Shown: in pieces, positions 30,173-39,912 of the stretch
Position numbering within the stretch: the first letter of the stretch is position 1
How the letters are laid out: every line of letters starts with the position of its first letter
Origin: Mastigamoeba balamuthi
Lineage: Eukaryota > Evosea > Mastigamoebida > Mastigamoebidae
Direction: 5' to 3'
DNA: 50,614 nucleotides
Assembly: GCA_902651635.1 (NCBI GenBank)
Contig: CACRSC010000084.1
Location: forward strand, 1,616,164 to 1,666,777
The notes under the pieces: model-generated
The model's database searches: none
What the model was told of the DNA's origin: nothing
Seen by the model: the letters and a program-made list of their open reading frames with translations, nothing else
Position numbers and translations under genes: made by a program

Positions 30173-30284
30173 TAACGATGGCAGATCTAGTGTTGTTTAT
30201 ATGGTTTGCCACCATTTTGATTACTCTGATTTATCAGAAATATCCAGAGATATCAAATTTCCTCGATCGCCAAAATCAACTGAA

Positions 30285-30789
30285 ATGACAAAACGGGACG
30301 CACCGGAGCTCCACGGCACGGCAGTCGGGAGGAGCGCACAGGGGGAGGGGCCCCAGGAGATTCATGTTGGGGAGACGGGTGTCTCTCAGTCTCGGGGGCT
30401 CCGGTGTGGAGTCCCGTGGGGGGCTCTGAAGACAGCCGAGACAGCTCTGAGCCTCAGCCACGCCCTGAGCGATGACAATGCGGAGCTGGCAGTGCTGCGG
30501 GGGAGAGGCGGCCCCCAGCAGGGCCACTCGGATGGTGAGTGTGTGAAAGAGAAGTATTTCCAGAAATGAAAAATAGAAAAAGAAGAAATTGAATTTCAAA
30601 TGGGTTGTGGGGGCAGGTCGACGCTTGGAGGAACAGAGACTGACCGGCCGGCGTTGGCGAGTCCCTCTGGGATTCGAGGTCTCATCCTTGTCCTCGTCCT
30701 CGCTGTCACTCCGGCTGTTGCTGCGGTACATCCGTTGGGTTTTGTGTTGTGAAGAGGGGAAGATTTCCCTACATAGAAGATTCACGTGA
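30285..30789 (+). CDS. Possible small two-exon gene, 140 aa
   Basis: Exon 1 30285-30534 ends at a strong donor (GATG|gtgagt). Exon 2 30617-30789 begins after gggggcag. The phase-1 junction stays open to a TGA, giving 141 codons. The product is Arg/Gly/Leu-rich with a Ser/Leu segment (SSLSSSSLSLRLLLRYIRW) and no recognisable domain. It lies immediately right of the Helitron end, so it could be a host gene near the insertion site or a chance frame. Confidence 0.3.
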
Positions 30790-30917
30790 ATCTGAGTCAT
30801 TCTACTTACATTTGTAATTTACAGTCCAACTGTTCTGGTATAAGGGAGATTATGAGTTTATCTACCGAGGAGAGGGAATGAGAACTGATGTAACACAAAG
30901 CGTCTCTGTGGTCGTTC

Positions 30918-31325
30918 ATGAGCACCACAGTGCAGGCGCTGGCCACCACGGCGCGCGAGGGGGATCCCAGGATCGAGTCCTTCGTGGATGCCGCAGCAAG
31001 CAGCGATGTACGGCTCTGTTCCGCGGCATTGCTGCTGCTCGGCGGTCACGCCCGCACCATCTGCTTGGTGTCTGCTCGTCGTTGGCTGGCTGTCTACGAG
31101 CGCGAAGGCTACTTGACGTACAAGAGCTACATGTCTGGGCGCGTCGTATGGTGGACCGTGGCCACCCAGTTGCAATCATCGTGGCCACGACGGCCTCGAG
31201 CTTGTCCTCACGTGTCGGGCGTAACCCTCGGACTGAATCTTCCGGTAGATCCCCATAGCGAAATATCCGGTTTATCGGGAATCACGGGGACGTATCTCCC
31301 AGAGACGTCATTGCCTTCTGTTTGA
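30918..31325 (+). CDS. Possible gene fragment, 135 aa
   Basis: The first about 95 codons look coding (MSTTVQALATTAREGDPRIE, AALLLLGGHARTICLVSARRWL) with host-like composition, whereas the last 40 look like intron or UTR. The true gene may splice out near 31190 and continue, but no convincing next exon was found before the kinase gene. No family is recognised. Confidence 0.3.
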   Translation: MSTTVQALATTAREGDPRIESFVDAAASSDVRLCSAALLLLGGHARTICLVSARRWLAVYEREGYLTYKSYMSGRVVWWTVATQLQSSWPRRPRACPHVSGVTLGLNLPVDPHSEISGLSGITGTYLPETSLPSV

Positions 31326-31496
31326 AGATCGCGGCCGATCTCTGGCCGTGACGCCAGAGGTCAACGCACCGCCGCACAATCAATCATCGCCGGCTCTCGC
31401 TGCTATCGCACCGCTTCTTTGCGGGTTCACCGGCTCTTGCCGTCGCATCTTGTCGCCTCCGGCACGACAGCACTCGCCCCCCCCCCCCACCGGCCC

Positions 31497-34062
31497 ATGA
31501 GCGCCGGCATCGACATCGACGCGTACGCGCGCGAGGCCGAGATGGCCGCCGAGGCCGCCCTGCGCGCCCTGGCCGCCCGCGAGCGCGACGTGCGCCTGCT
31601 CTGCGCCGAGCTCGACGGCCGCCACGCCGACTTCGCCGACGCCGCCGCCGCCCTCGCGCGCGGCCTCCGCGGCCTCACGTGCTGCGAGGCCGTCGGCGTC
31701 CGCCTGCGCAGCCCCGGCGGCGACTACCCCTACATTGCCGCGGTGCCCGAAATCCCCCCGCTTCCTCTTTTCCCGCCCCGCTGCTTTTCCCGGTGATTTC
31801 TCCACTCCGGGCGCGCGCGCGCGCCGGCGGCGGGCGGCGGTGCTATTTCCGGCGGGGCCGCGCGCGGAGTTGCTATTTCCGGGTGCGCGGAGTTGCACTT
31901 TTCCGCGGGCGGGTTTCTTCGGAGAACAGCCCCGGGGTTTTGCGTTATTTCTCGGCCGGCTCGGCATTTCGCGCGTCCCGGCTTTGGTTTTTCCGGTTGG
32001 GACCGCGATCCCCTCCGGCTTCGGAGGAGACTCCGGTCAATTCGCTACCCGAAGCGGGCAAAAGCCACGGCCACGCCATTTCCGGGCATCCGCGCGGCGC
32101 TCTGTGGGGGGTCCTTCTTCGGAATTTCCTGGCGCCGCTCTATTCCTTACTCTACAAGGGGCGCGCGGCCGCCGGCGGGGGTCCAAATGCGCGGGCCAAA
32201 TTATCCGAATATCCCGAATATCCCGGAAAATTCTCTGCCCGCTGACGCCAACGGTGCACGGCGGTTCGCGATCCCAGGAAGGCTTCGACGCAGACTTTGT
32301 GCGCAAGGAGAGCAGCCTGGTGCAGCGCCCCTGCGCCGACGACCGCTGCCCGGGCATGTGCGGCAACGCCCACCGCCACCTGATCCTCGGCGAGGACCCG
32401 CCCGCCCACGTCACCTCGACCTACGTCACGATGCCTGCGTTGACGCACCAGCCGGCCGAGAAACTGCCGGCGCCCTCTGTCGGGCCCTCCACGCCCCCGG
32501 CGGACCCCGGCCCCGCCGCGCCCGCGCGCCCGACGCTCGACTGCATGTGCGGCAACGTGATCCGCGGGCTCTTCGACCCGGCGCTGGGCACCTTCACGCG
32601 CCGCGGGACCTTTGTCTGCAACGACCTGAGATCCGCGGATCTTTCGCGCCTGCACTTCGGCTGCCCCCTGCGCGGCGTCTGCGCGCTCGTGGGCTTCCGC
32701 ACGATGGCCATCGCGCCCGTGCGCGTCGCCGGCGAGGGCGTGGGCCTCGTCCAGTGCAACAGCCGCGAGCCCGGCCGCATGACCGCCGAGGCGCTGGCGG
32801 CCCTCGAGATGGTCGCCGCGAGCATCGGCGTCGCCCTCTCGCGCTCGCTGCGCCACCGCCGCCTCCCCTCGGCCCTCGCCGGCTCCCTGGGCCACCTGGC
32901 GGCCCCCGCGGGCGCCCCCTGCGACGCCCTGCGCGCGCCCTGCGGTCCCACGGCCGCCGTCCCGGGCGCGGGGGCCGGCGACATCGAGGACGTCCTCGCG
33001 GGCCTCGGCATCGAGCGCTACGCAGAGGCCTTCCGCTCGCGCAGCATCGACTGCGCCGCGCAGCTCGCGGCGGCGCCCGCCGAGCAGCTGGCGGCGGCCG
33101 TGGGCCTCGGCGCCGTCAGCGCCTGCAAGGTCGTCGCGGAGATGGAGCGCCGGGCGGTGCGCGCGCTGCGCATCGAGGGCGTCGAGCTGCGCGCGCGGAT
33201 CGGGCAGGGCGAGTTCGGGACGGTCTGGGAGGCGCTGTGGGAGGGCACGCGCGTCGCCGCCAAGCAGGTGCGCGGCGGGGCGCAGTGGGCGGCGCTCGTG
33301 CACGAGGCGGCGGTGCTCTCGCGGCTCTCGCACGCGCACGTGCTGCGGCTCTGCGGGCTCGCGTACACGGGCGACGGCGTCCCGGCGCCCGCGCTGGTCA
33401 CGGAGCTCGCGGCGGGGTCGCTGCTCGACCTGCTGCGCTCGGGGTCGGTGCCCGCGACGTCGCCGCTGCTGCTGCGCCTCGCGGAGGACGCGGCCTCGGG
33501 GCTGGCGTACCTGGCGGCCCACGGCGTCATCCACCGCGACCTCGCCTGCCGCAACCTGCTCTACACGCGCGACGGCGGCCGCGTCGTCGTCAAGATCGCC
33601 GACTTCGGCCTCGCGCAGGTGCTGGGCGACGGCGGCTGCGGCAGGCTGGGCGGCAAGCTGCCCGTGCGGTGGGCCGCCATCGAGAGCTTCACGATGGGCG
33701 CGTGCACGCTGGCCAGCGACGCGTGGTCGTTCGGCGTCGTGCTCTGGGAGATCTGGTCGCTGGGCGCGGTGCCCTACGAGGGCCTGCAGAACCCCGACAT
33801 CCCGGCGCACCTCGTGGCGGGCAACAGGCTGCGCGTGCCGCTGCTCTGCCCCGAGCCCGTGGGCGCCATGATGCAGGCGCTCTGGAGCGAGGACCCGCAG
33901 GCCAGGCCCTGGGCCTCGGACGTGCACTCGAAGCTCTCGGAGCTGGTCCGCGCGTCCGAGAGGCCCGCGGCGGGCGCGGCGGTCAGGGCCCGCGCGCGGT
34001 CGCAGGCGCCCGAGGCGGAGCCCGCCAGGGAGCGCAGGAGGAGGCGCTGTTACATCTCGTAG
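31497..34062 (+). CDS. GAF-SAM tyrosine-type protein kinase with CaaX terminus, 676 aa
   Basis: Exon 1 31497-31742 and exon 2 32278-34062 are joined in phase 0 (677 codons). Residues about 1-295 form a GAF-like sensor: GDYPYIA, then VRKESSL, LDCMCGNVIRG (about 169), a FTRRGTFVCND block, IAPVRVAGEGVGLVQCN and LEMVAASIGVALSRSL. This pattern is familiar from bacterial GAF sensor kinases. Residues about 316-375 are a SAM domain (DVLAGLGIERYAEAFRSRSI). Residues about 385-650 are an active-looking kinase: IGQGEFGTVW, AAKQV Lys (about 410), HRDLACRNLL (about 501), DFGLA (about 524) and LPVRWAAIES. The last two motifs are typical of tyrosine kinases. The C-terminus is a basic run followed by CYIS, a CaaX prenylation signal, so membrane anchoring is inferred. 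The 535-bp intron is unusually long here and contains imperfect 23-30 bp repeats (tgctatttccgg at 31841 and 31871). Confidence 0.85.
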
Positions 34063-34382
34063 AACGAATGCGAGCGCAGTAAGCGTTGGCAGTATCCGAG
34101 CTAGTGGTGGGGAGCCCCAGCCTCTCCTGCAGAGGTGGTGGGAGCAACAAGGGGGGCCCCCCCGGAGTGAGTGGGAGTGCGTTCAGAACGTTATAACCGA
34201 GTAACGAACAAAAACAATGTACCACCAGCACTTGAATGATATCTCCCAGAGAGATCTCGGAATCGGGATACAAGGTATTTATATGGGAAATCAGGATTCC
34301 CAGAGCGCTTGGGGGGTTTGTGTTTGCCTGCACTGAGTCATTGTGATTCTCGGGAGACTTAGGGTTGGTGGTCAGAGGTCCT
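34063..34382. other. Convergent intergenic spacer
   Basis: The 3' ends of the kinase (+) and the EEP gene (-) face each other here. AT-rich sequence with gttataaccg near 34190 and gatatc near 34240. No exon seen. Confidence 0.5.
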
Positions 34383-35426
34383 TTACAAAGCTATGTGTAC
34401 AGCGAGGGGCCAGTGGTCGCTGACGTCGATTGATCTGCAGGGGTGCGACTCGGGCAGGCTCGTGTCTGTGGCCTTCCAGTCGCGGACGGTCTCAGCCGCC
34501 AGCACGCCCGTCCCCTTGGGCACGAACACGTAGTCGAGCCTGCCCGCGTACGAGTCCTTGGACCACCTGGCCGCCATCGCGTTGGCCTCCACCTCCCCGC
34601 TCGACGTCCCCGGGTGTGACGTGGCGTCGGGGTGCGCCTCCCTGTACGAGTCGACGAGCCCCATGGCCCCCAGCCGCGACCGCAGCACCTCGTACTCGGC
34701 CGACGTGGCGCACTGGGGCTGCTGCTGTGACGTGGCATCGAGACCGCGCTCGAGGATGTTGAAGTCGCCGACGACGACGACGCGGCCGGGGACGGGCGAC
34801 ACGGTCTTGGCCCAGTCGACGGCCGCGTAGACCTGCTCCATGTTCTGCATGCGCGCGTCGACGGCCTCGGGCGTGACCCCCGCCTGCGTGTGCGTCAGCA
34901 CCAGCGTCGTGTCGCCCACGGTCGCCGCGGCGACGCCCTTGCGCGTCATCTTGTCCCACCCGCACAGGTCTGTGAACTCTGTGGCCACGTCATTCAATTG
35001 ATGCCGTGAGAAAAGTGCAATACAGATGCAAATTGGGGGGTGTGCGGGAGGGGGAAAGAGGAAATTACCTATGAACGAGAGCGGCTGGATGGGCGTGCGG
35101 CTGAGGACCATGAGGCCGGGCCCGAGGCGGGCCGAGGCGGGCATCTTGGGCCACCAGCTGTGGGGGAACACCTTGGCGACGAGGCGCGCGATGAGGGCGA
35201 GCGACGACGTGGCCCAGACCTCGCTGAGGACGACGGCGTCAAAGTCGGAGCGAACGAGACGCGCGCAGAGCTCGCGCAGGCGGTCCGAGTCGCGGAACGT
35301 GAGCTTGGGGCTGAAGAGCGCGGGCGCGGTGTGCGTGAAGAGGTGCGTGTTGAGGAAGAGAAGCCTCAGCCCGGTGCGCTCCGTGATCTCGGTGGCCTGG
35401 GGCTCGAGCTCTGTGCTGCTGTGCAT
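34383..35426 (-). CDS. Endonuclease/exonuclease/phosphatase (EEP) family hydrolase, sphingomyelinase-like, 317 aa
   Basis: Exons 35426-35069 and 34978-34383 are joined in phase 1 over a 90-bp intron (318 codons). The first true ATG is at 35426; the frame opens slightly upstream without an ATG. EEP motifs in order are LRLLFLNTHLF, VVLSEVW (metal-binding Glu), LVLTHTQAG, VVVGDFNI and DVSDHWPLAVHI, which together form the Mg-dependent phosphodiesterase active site. The THTQAG and SDHWP blocks and the overall size resemble neutral sphingomyelinase-like members more than DNA-repair exonucleases. There is no signal peptide or transmembrane helix, so a soluble intracellular enzyme is likely. The specific substrate (sphingomyelin, phosphoinositide or nucleic acid) cannot be decided from sequence. 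It is divergent from TYW3. Confidence 0.8.
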   Translation of the reverse strand: MHSSTELEPQATEITERTGLRLLFLNTHLFTHTAPALFSPKLTFRDSDRLRELCARLVRSDFDAVVLSEVWATSSLALIARLVAKVFPHSWWPKMPASARLGPGLMVLSRTPIQPLSFIGNFLFPPPAHPPICICIALFSRHQLNDVATEFTDLCGWDKMTRKGVAAATVGDTTLVLTHTQAGVTPEAVDARMQNMEQVYAAVDWAKTVSPVPGRVVVVGDFNILERGLDATSQQQPQCATSAEYEVLRSRLGAMGLVDSYREAHPDATSHPGTSSGEVEANAMAARWSKDSYAGRLDYVFVPKGTGVLAAETVRDWKATDTSLPESHPCRSIDVSDHWPLAVHIAL

Positions 35427-35790
35427 TGCGGCTGTGTGAGAGTGCAATGGCTTGATGGCCTCTGGTGGTGCTCTTTAGTTTCTGTACTGTGATCCCTTTC
35501 TTGCCGCTGGCGTTGCGGTGTAACAAACGTACATTTGCAGTGCAGCTATGAAGCACGCGAAAATTCAGCAGTCTGAACCAAGGGCGCAGACTGCTCGCAG
35601 CTCGCACGCCGGATTCACTTCGGGGCACCCTGAGGGCGATCGTCCAGAGCGATGGATGGTGAATCATCCACTAGCACCGTTAGCATGCCCCGATCGGGCC
35701 TTTATTCCTTGATATCCTCAATCACGTCACCGACGAGCGAAGATAGGGGAATCTTCTCGGGCATATCTTCCCCCTCTGTCCCCCCCTTCC
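35427..35790. promoter_or_regulatory. Divergent spacer between EEP gene and TYW3
   Basis: The spacer contains gatatcctcaatc and gatagggga AT-rich blocks at about 35710-35750, just before the TYW3 ATG. It is a likely shared promoter, inferred from orientation. Confidence 0.35.
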
Positions 35791-36898
35791 ATGGACCCCA
35801 GCAGCGCTGTCTACTACGCCGTGCTCGCGCGCGCTGCCGAGTTCCTGGGCGCCGCGCGCATACGCCGCGACACGCCCGCGCCCGAGGCGGCGCTCGCAGC
35901 GGTGGCCACGGCCGACTTTGACGCGGCCAAGCAGAAGACGCTCGAGGGCCTGCTGTCGCCCGACGACGACAAGTCCCGCGCGGGCGGCGTCGACCCGCAG
36001 ATCGCAGACGTCGTGGACGCCGTCAACTTCCACCCGCACCTCTTCACCACCAGCAGCTGCGCAGGCAGGTGCGCGCGGAAGAGATATTCGCATCTTCTCC
36101 AGGAGATATTTTCTCTGGGGGAAAATCTCCCTTACATCCCATCCCGTCCGGCGCGTACCGCGCGCGCAGGGTCATCGCGACCGAGTCGGGGCCCAAGACG
36201 GCCTACGGAGACGTGGGGTGGCTGTTCGTGAGCCACGAGCTGCCGGACCCCGAGGTCGTCTCGGCCGTGCTGGTCTCGCACAAGCCCTCTCCGTACGATG
36301 ACATCACCCGTGGAATTTATCCCATCTGGGAGTGCCGATTCCCGATCGGGAGAAGAATTGCGGAATTCCACTGACGTGGCGTGGGTGGCCCCCCCAAAGG
36401 GGGTCGGAGGTGTGGCTGCGGATGGAGTCGCCGATCGTGCAGATCTGCGCGCGGGACCTCGACGTCGGCCAGCACATCCTCAACATGGCGCGGGCGTGCG
36501 GCTTCAAGAAGCCCACGCTGACGGGCGTGCGCGGCAAGGTCATCGTCAGCATCGTCGACACCAAGCGCGTCGAGGTCCCCGTCTGGATCGTACGTCACGC
36601 GTGACGTCTCGCGATATTATCCGCCCGGGAAATCCGGAAATATCTCGCATCTCCGGAATCCAAAATATCCGCGAGATTCTCGTTTACGTTGTATGTCTGC
36701 CCCTCGCAGGGAGGAAAGCTCGTTGTCTCGAAGGAGTACGTGGAGCTCGTGGTGCGGCAGTGCAACGAGAAGCTCGCGGCCTCGCGCAGGCGGATGGACG
36801 GGCTGCGCTCGGCGATGCTGCGGGAGGCGTGGGTGCCCACCGCGCCCGAGATGATGTCGTACCCGCCCTCCATCGTCCGCTACACCCTCCGCCTATGA
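35791..36898 (+). CDS. TYW3: tRNA wybutosine-synthesizing protein 3 (TYW3), 259 aa, four exons
   Basis: Exons 35791-36068, 36170-36292, 36400-36589 and 36710-36898 close in frame (260 codons). Family signatures are FDAAKQKTLEGL, KSRAGGVDPQIADVVDAVN, LFTTSSCAGR across intron 1, YGDVGWLFVSHELPDP, VWLRMESPIVQICARDLDVG, ARACGFKKPTLTG and GGKLVVSKEYVELVV near the C-terminus. TYW3 is the S-adenosylmethionine-dependent methyltransferase of the wybutosine pathway. It methylates the N4 position of the yW-86 intermediate at position 37 of tRNA-Phe. The length is normal for the family. The introns are AT-rich with GATATT/GGAAATATC motifs. Cytosolic location is expected. Confidence 0.92.
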
Positions 36899-37759
36899 GC
36901 CTCTCTCCCGCGTGCCAGGCCCCCCTCGCACACGAGAGCAGCAGCAGCCAGCCCAGCCCCACGCCGTAACACCGCCGTTTGTTTGGTTTTTGCCCGCCCG
37001 TCCCGAGTTTTTATGTCTCTGTTGAGGTCTGCGCTCGCACCAGAAGCAGCAGAGGTCCATCGCTGCTGGTGCCTCTCCGGGGCCGTCGCAGCGCTTTGGC
37101 GCGGGACAGGGCACATCTGCCATCGACTGGAGTGTCATACGCAGATCGGGGACAGCCTGCTCGCGTTCTGAGAAAGGCGGTTATTAATCCGAATTATTGA
37201 GCCTCAAATTACGGACAACTGCGGGCACTTTCGGTGCTGTGCGGTTCCTCTCCTTCGCCGCATGACCTGGCGGTGCGGTCCTTCTTTGCGGAATGCCCGC
37301 AATCGGGATGCTGACTTCTGAGGTTCCGAGCGTCGTCATTCTGACTCGGTGTCTTGGCAAAACTGTTCTCGCTTCTTTCCACCCTTTTTTCGGTGCTCGA
37401 GCAAAACTGCAGGCAAAAATAGAAAAACTCTCGCTTCTCATTCACGCTGTGCTATTCCCGCTTATCGGCGAGCCGGAGAGCCGGCTAGTCAGACCGAGGG
37501 CGCGTGGCGCGTCTGCGTGCCGCACGCAGCCTCGGAGGCAGCACGAATACCATTTTCAATCGGGCGAGGAAAAGCAAAGGCAAAACTGAAACCAAATCGC
37601 CGAGAAAGGCTCGGGGGAAATAAAACAGGGGCTACAACAGGGTCGGTTGTGACCTGAAGAGCTGAACAATGCATTAGAGTAGGCATATACGGTACACACA
37701 CACCCTATCCTCTCACAGCCTCTGCGGGCTCGGGGGCCTCTCTTTGCCTCAAGCTAGTC
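36899..37759. other. Convergent intergenic spacer
   Basis: It lies between the TYW3 stop (+) and the 143-aa gene stop (-). Composition is mixed; short open frames cross it but none has a domain, a good start or splice support. I see no gene. Confidence 0.5.
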
Positions 37760-38191
37760 TTACATGACCTCGCACGACGCGTGCCCTGCGCGCCTGCTGG
37801 TGAACGTGGCGCGGAACTTCTGCGTGTCGCCGATACACCTGTCGTCCTGGACCCTGGCCCCGGCGCTGTCGTAGCAGCAGAGCACCTCGACGCCGCGCGC
37901 GCCGCACCCGAACTGGGCCGCGCGAATTGCCGCGCACGCAGAGCCGAAGGTCGTGTGGCGCGGGCCCCTGGCGACGACCATCCACCCGCACTCGGCCGAG
38001 CACTCTGGCAGCTGGTCGTCGGCGACCCAGAACACGGTCAGCGTGGTCTCGGTGACCCTGCGGCCGCGCCTGTCGACGGCCGTGCGGGTCGTGGGCTCGT
38101 CCGCGCTCGACCAGCCCTCGGGCACCGCCTTGAGCGCTCCGAGCTGCCTGGCAGCGATGCGCTGCTGCACGGGGCTGAGATGCATCGGCAT
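37760..38191 (-). CDS. Small unknown protein, 143 aa
   Basis: A single exon from ATG 38191 to TAA 37760 with strong GC3. It has seven Cys, including ECSAECGW and GVEVLCCYDS, and ends ASCEVM. There is no signal peptide or membrane helix. Possible beta strands (TTLTVFWVAD, GWMVVARGPR) suggest a compact fold, but I do not recognise a family. It is divergent from the F-box gene. Confidence 0.55.
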   Translation of the reverse strand: MPMHLSPVQQRIAARQLGALKAVPEGWSSADEPTTRTAVDRRGRRVTETTLTVFWVADDQLPECSAECGWMVVARGPRHTTFGSACAAIRAAQFGCGARGVEVLCCYDSAGARVQDDRCIGDTQKFRATFTSRRAGHASCEVM

Positions 38192-38538
38192 TGCGGCGGG
38201 CCGGTGGTGGTGGGGGTTGTCTGCCGAGATCAGGCGGTTTTCTAACTGAACCCGAAAGACGCAGCAGGTGTTTCCGGGGAAGCCGGATATTAATGTGCGG
38301 CCACGTCACTGCTGAGATATTTCCGGTGCATTTCCGCATCCCCTCTTTTGGGTTGTTCCAACGGACGCCGCCTGCTTCTGCCCGAGCCGGGGGCACACTC
38401 GTGCCACGCAGCACTGATTTTCCCTGCACGCACACGTCAGAGCCTGCACCGGAGAACCCCGGCTGCCGCGCAGCCCCGCATTCTTCCGCGGGATCGATAT
38501 TTTGTCCGCGGATTTTATTCTGCCGTTACTCGAACAGG
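38192..38538. promoter_or_regulatory. Divergent spacer upstream of the F-box gene
   Basis: The spacer contains ggatattaatgtg (about 38285), gagatatttccgg (about 38313) and gatcgatattttg (about 38492), the GATATT-type motif seen in many spacers here. It is a likely bidirectional promoter by orientation. Confidence 0.35.
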
Positions 38539-39559
38539 ATGGGATCGCGGCTCTGCTGCTGCCGCGGGCACGAGCGCAGGCCGCTGACCGATACCCCTGA
38601 CCTCGACGAGGACCTGGGCGAGTACTTTGGTCACTGCAACCGCGTGCAGCGCTCGGAGCTCCGCGAGCTTTCGGGTTCTCCGGGCGTCGAGCAGCCCAGC
38701 GGACCCGAGCTGTGCTCCTCAACGGCCCCGCTGCCGCCAGGCCTCGCGTACCGCGCCCTGCAGCCGCACGTGCTCCGCAGGGTGTTGTCCTACGTCGACC
38801 CTGCGGACTGGCCCGCTGCCCGGCGCGTCTGCCGCGCGTGGCGTGCGATGTGCGACGAGGACCGCGAGCTCTGGCAGTCGTGGACCGCCAGCTGGCTGCC
38901 CTTCGCCTGCACCAGCACCCCGACGACCGGCGAGCACCCGCGCGTGACCTTTCTCCGCACCGCCACCGCCGTCTGGCAGTCGCGTGTGCGCGCGGCCCAC
39001 GCGCTTGCCGATCGCCTTCTGCGCATTCAAAGGCACGCAAACGACTTCGTTTTTTTACTGTTATGACCGGATTTCAATTGAATTTGCTACCCCGAAACGC
39101 AGGGATGACAGCGAGCCCCTGACGTACGAGAGCTGGGGGATGCCAGAGCTGCCGCGGAGCCCGAGTGTCAGTGGGGTGTTCCGTGCGTGGAAGGCGCAGG
39201 GGCTGGCGGAGCGGCCGTCGCTGGCTGCTGTGCTGCGCCCGCGGGGGTCGCGCGCTCTGCTGACGTTCTCGCTGTCCATTGAGGACCGCAGCGAGCCGAA
39301 CGGGCCCATGGGTCTGCTGGTGACGCAGTGCACGAGCATACAGGGCATCGGGTGGCCGCTGGGCGTCGGCGGGGAGTTCGAGCTGGTCGCCAAGGAGATG
39401 GAGACCTCGGGCGGGTTCCTCGAGCCGTCGATGCGCTTCAACGCCGGCTCGGGGAGACTCAACGGCGCCCGTCCCATGCGCATGACCGTGAGCCAGGACG
39501 AGCACGGCCACCTCGTAGCGAACCTCGGCGTAGGGACCACGACATACGTGCTGCGATAG
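38539..39559 (+). CDS. F-box protein with acylation-type N-terminus, two exons
   Basis: The ATG at 38539 begins MGSRLCCCRGH: Gly2 followed by a Cys triplet is the pattern of N-myristoylated, palmitoylated proteins, so membrane anchoring is inferred. An F-box follows at about residues 70-125 (LQPHVLRRVLSYVDPADW, RVCRAWRAMCDEDRELW), which would dock Skp1 of an SCF ubiquitin ligase. The second exon, starting at 39103 after gaaacgcag, encodes a beta-rich C-terminal region (LLTFSLSIEDR, GFLEPSMRFNAGSGRLNG, VANLGVGTTTYVLR) of no recognised family, perhaps the substrate-binding part. The exact donor is uncertain: CA|gtcgcg near 38974 fits the phase, whereas donors near 39045 do not. The intron contains TCAATTGA. 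Confidence 0.72.
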
Positions 39560-39912
39560 GAGGTCCAACCGATCAACTACAATAAAAGCAATTGTATCGT
39601 AGGTCATTTGACGAATAGGAGGATATTGCGTGAGAGCCGTTCTGGGTAGACTGTCTCAAAAAGAGGTGGTGATGTCGACTTTCGCAGAGGTGGGGCTGTC
39701 TGCCCTCAGTTGGTATTAAAGTCTCCCAGCTTCACCATCTCAAGGCAAGGAAAAGTGAACCAACTGTGAATAGGGACCCACTGGGTTAGGGGACTTCACC
39801 CTAAGGGGAGACTCAATTGATACCTTGAAAAGCGCTGATAGTACCCCGTGGTTTGATTTTTCGATATCAATCCACGATGTGAATCAATTGATTCAGATCG
39901 TCCGCTGGAGGC
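39560..39912. other. Convergent spacer with polyadenylation signal
   Basis: AATAAA at 39581-39586 lies 22 bp after the F-box gene stop. The rest is AT-rich, with two copies of TCAATTGA (39813 and 39884), and no exon is visible. Confidence 0.55.

Larger units (their letters stand above)
23471..30190 (+). mobile_element. Helitron (autonomous, RepHel type); 5' end not resolved
   Basis: The element carries a complete Rep/helicase (23693-28900) and a 293-residue ORF, and terminates at 30190 in CTAG followed by host T, 14 nt after a perfect 11-bp stem hairpin. These are defining Helitron 3' features. The start given is the minimum extent. The 5' TC terminus could not be located, and the element may extend left to about 15.8 kb and include the three genes there. 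The lack of stops or frameshifts over 1,735 codons implies recent activity. Confidence 0.85.

Noticed and set aside
31735-32277. Upstream part of the long frame leading into the kinase
   Set aside because: It reads through the 535-bp intron. Exon 1 with a GAF start and an in-phase donor at 31743 gives a better model.
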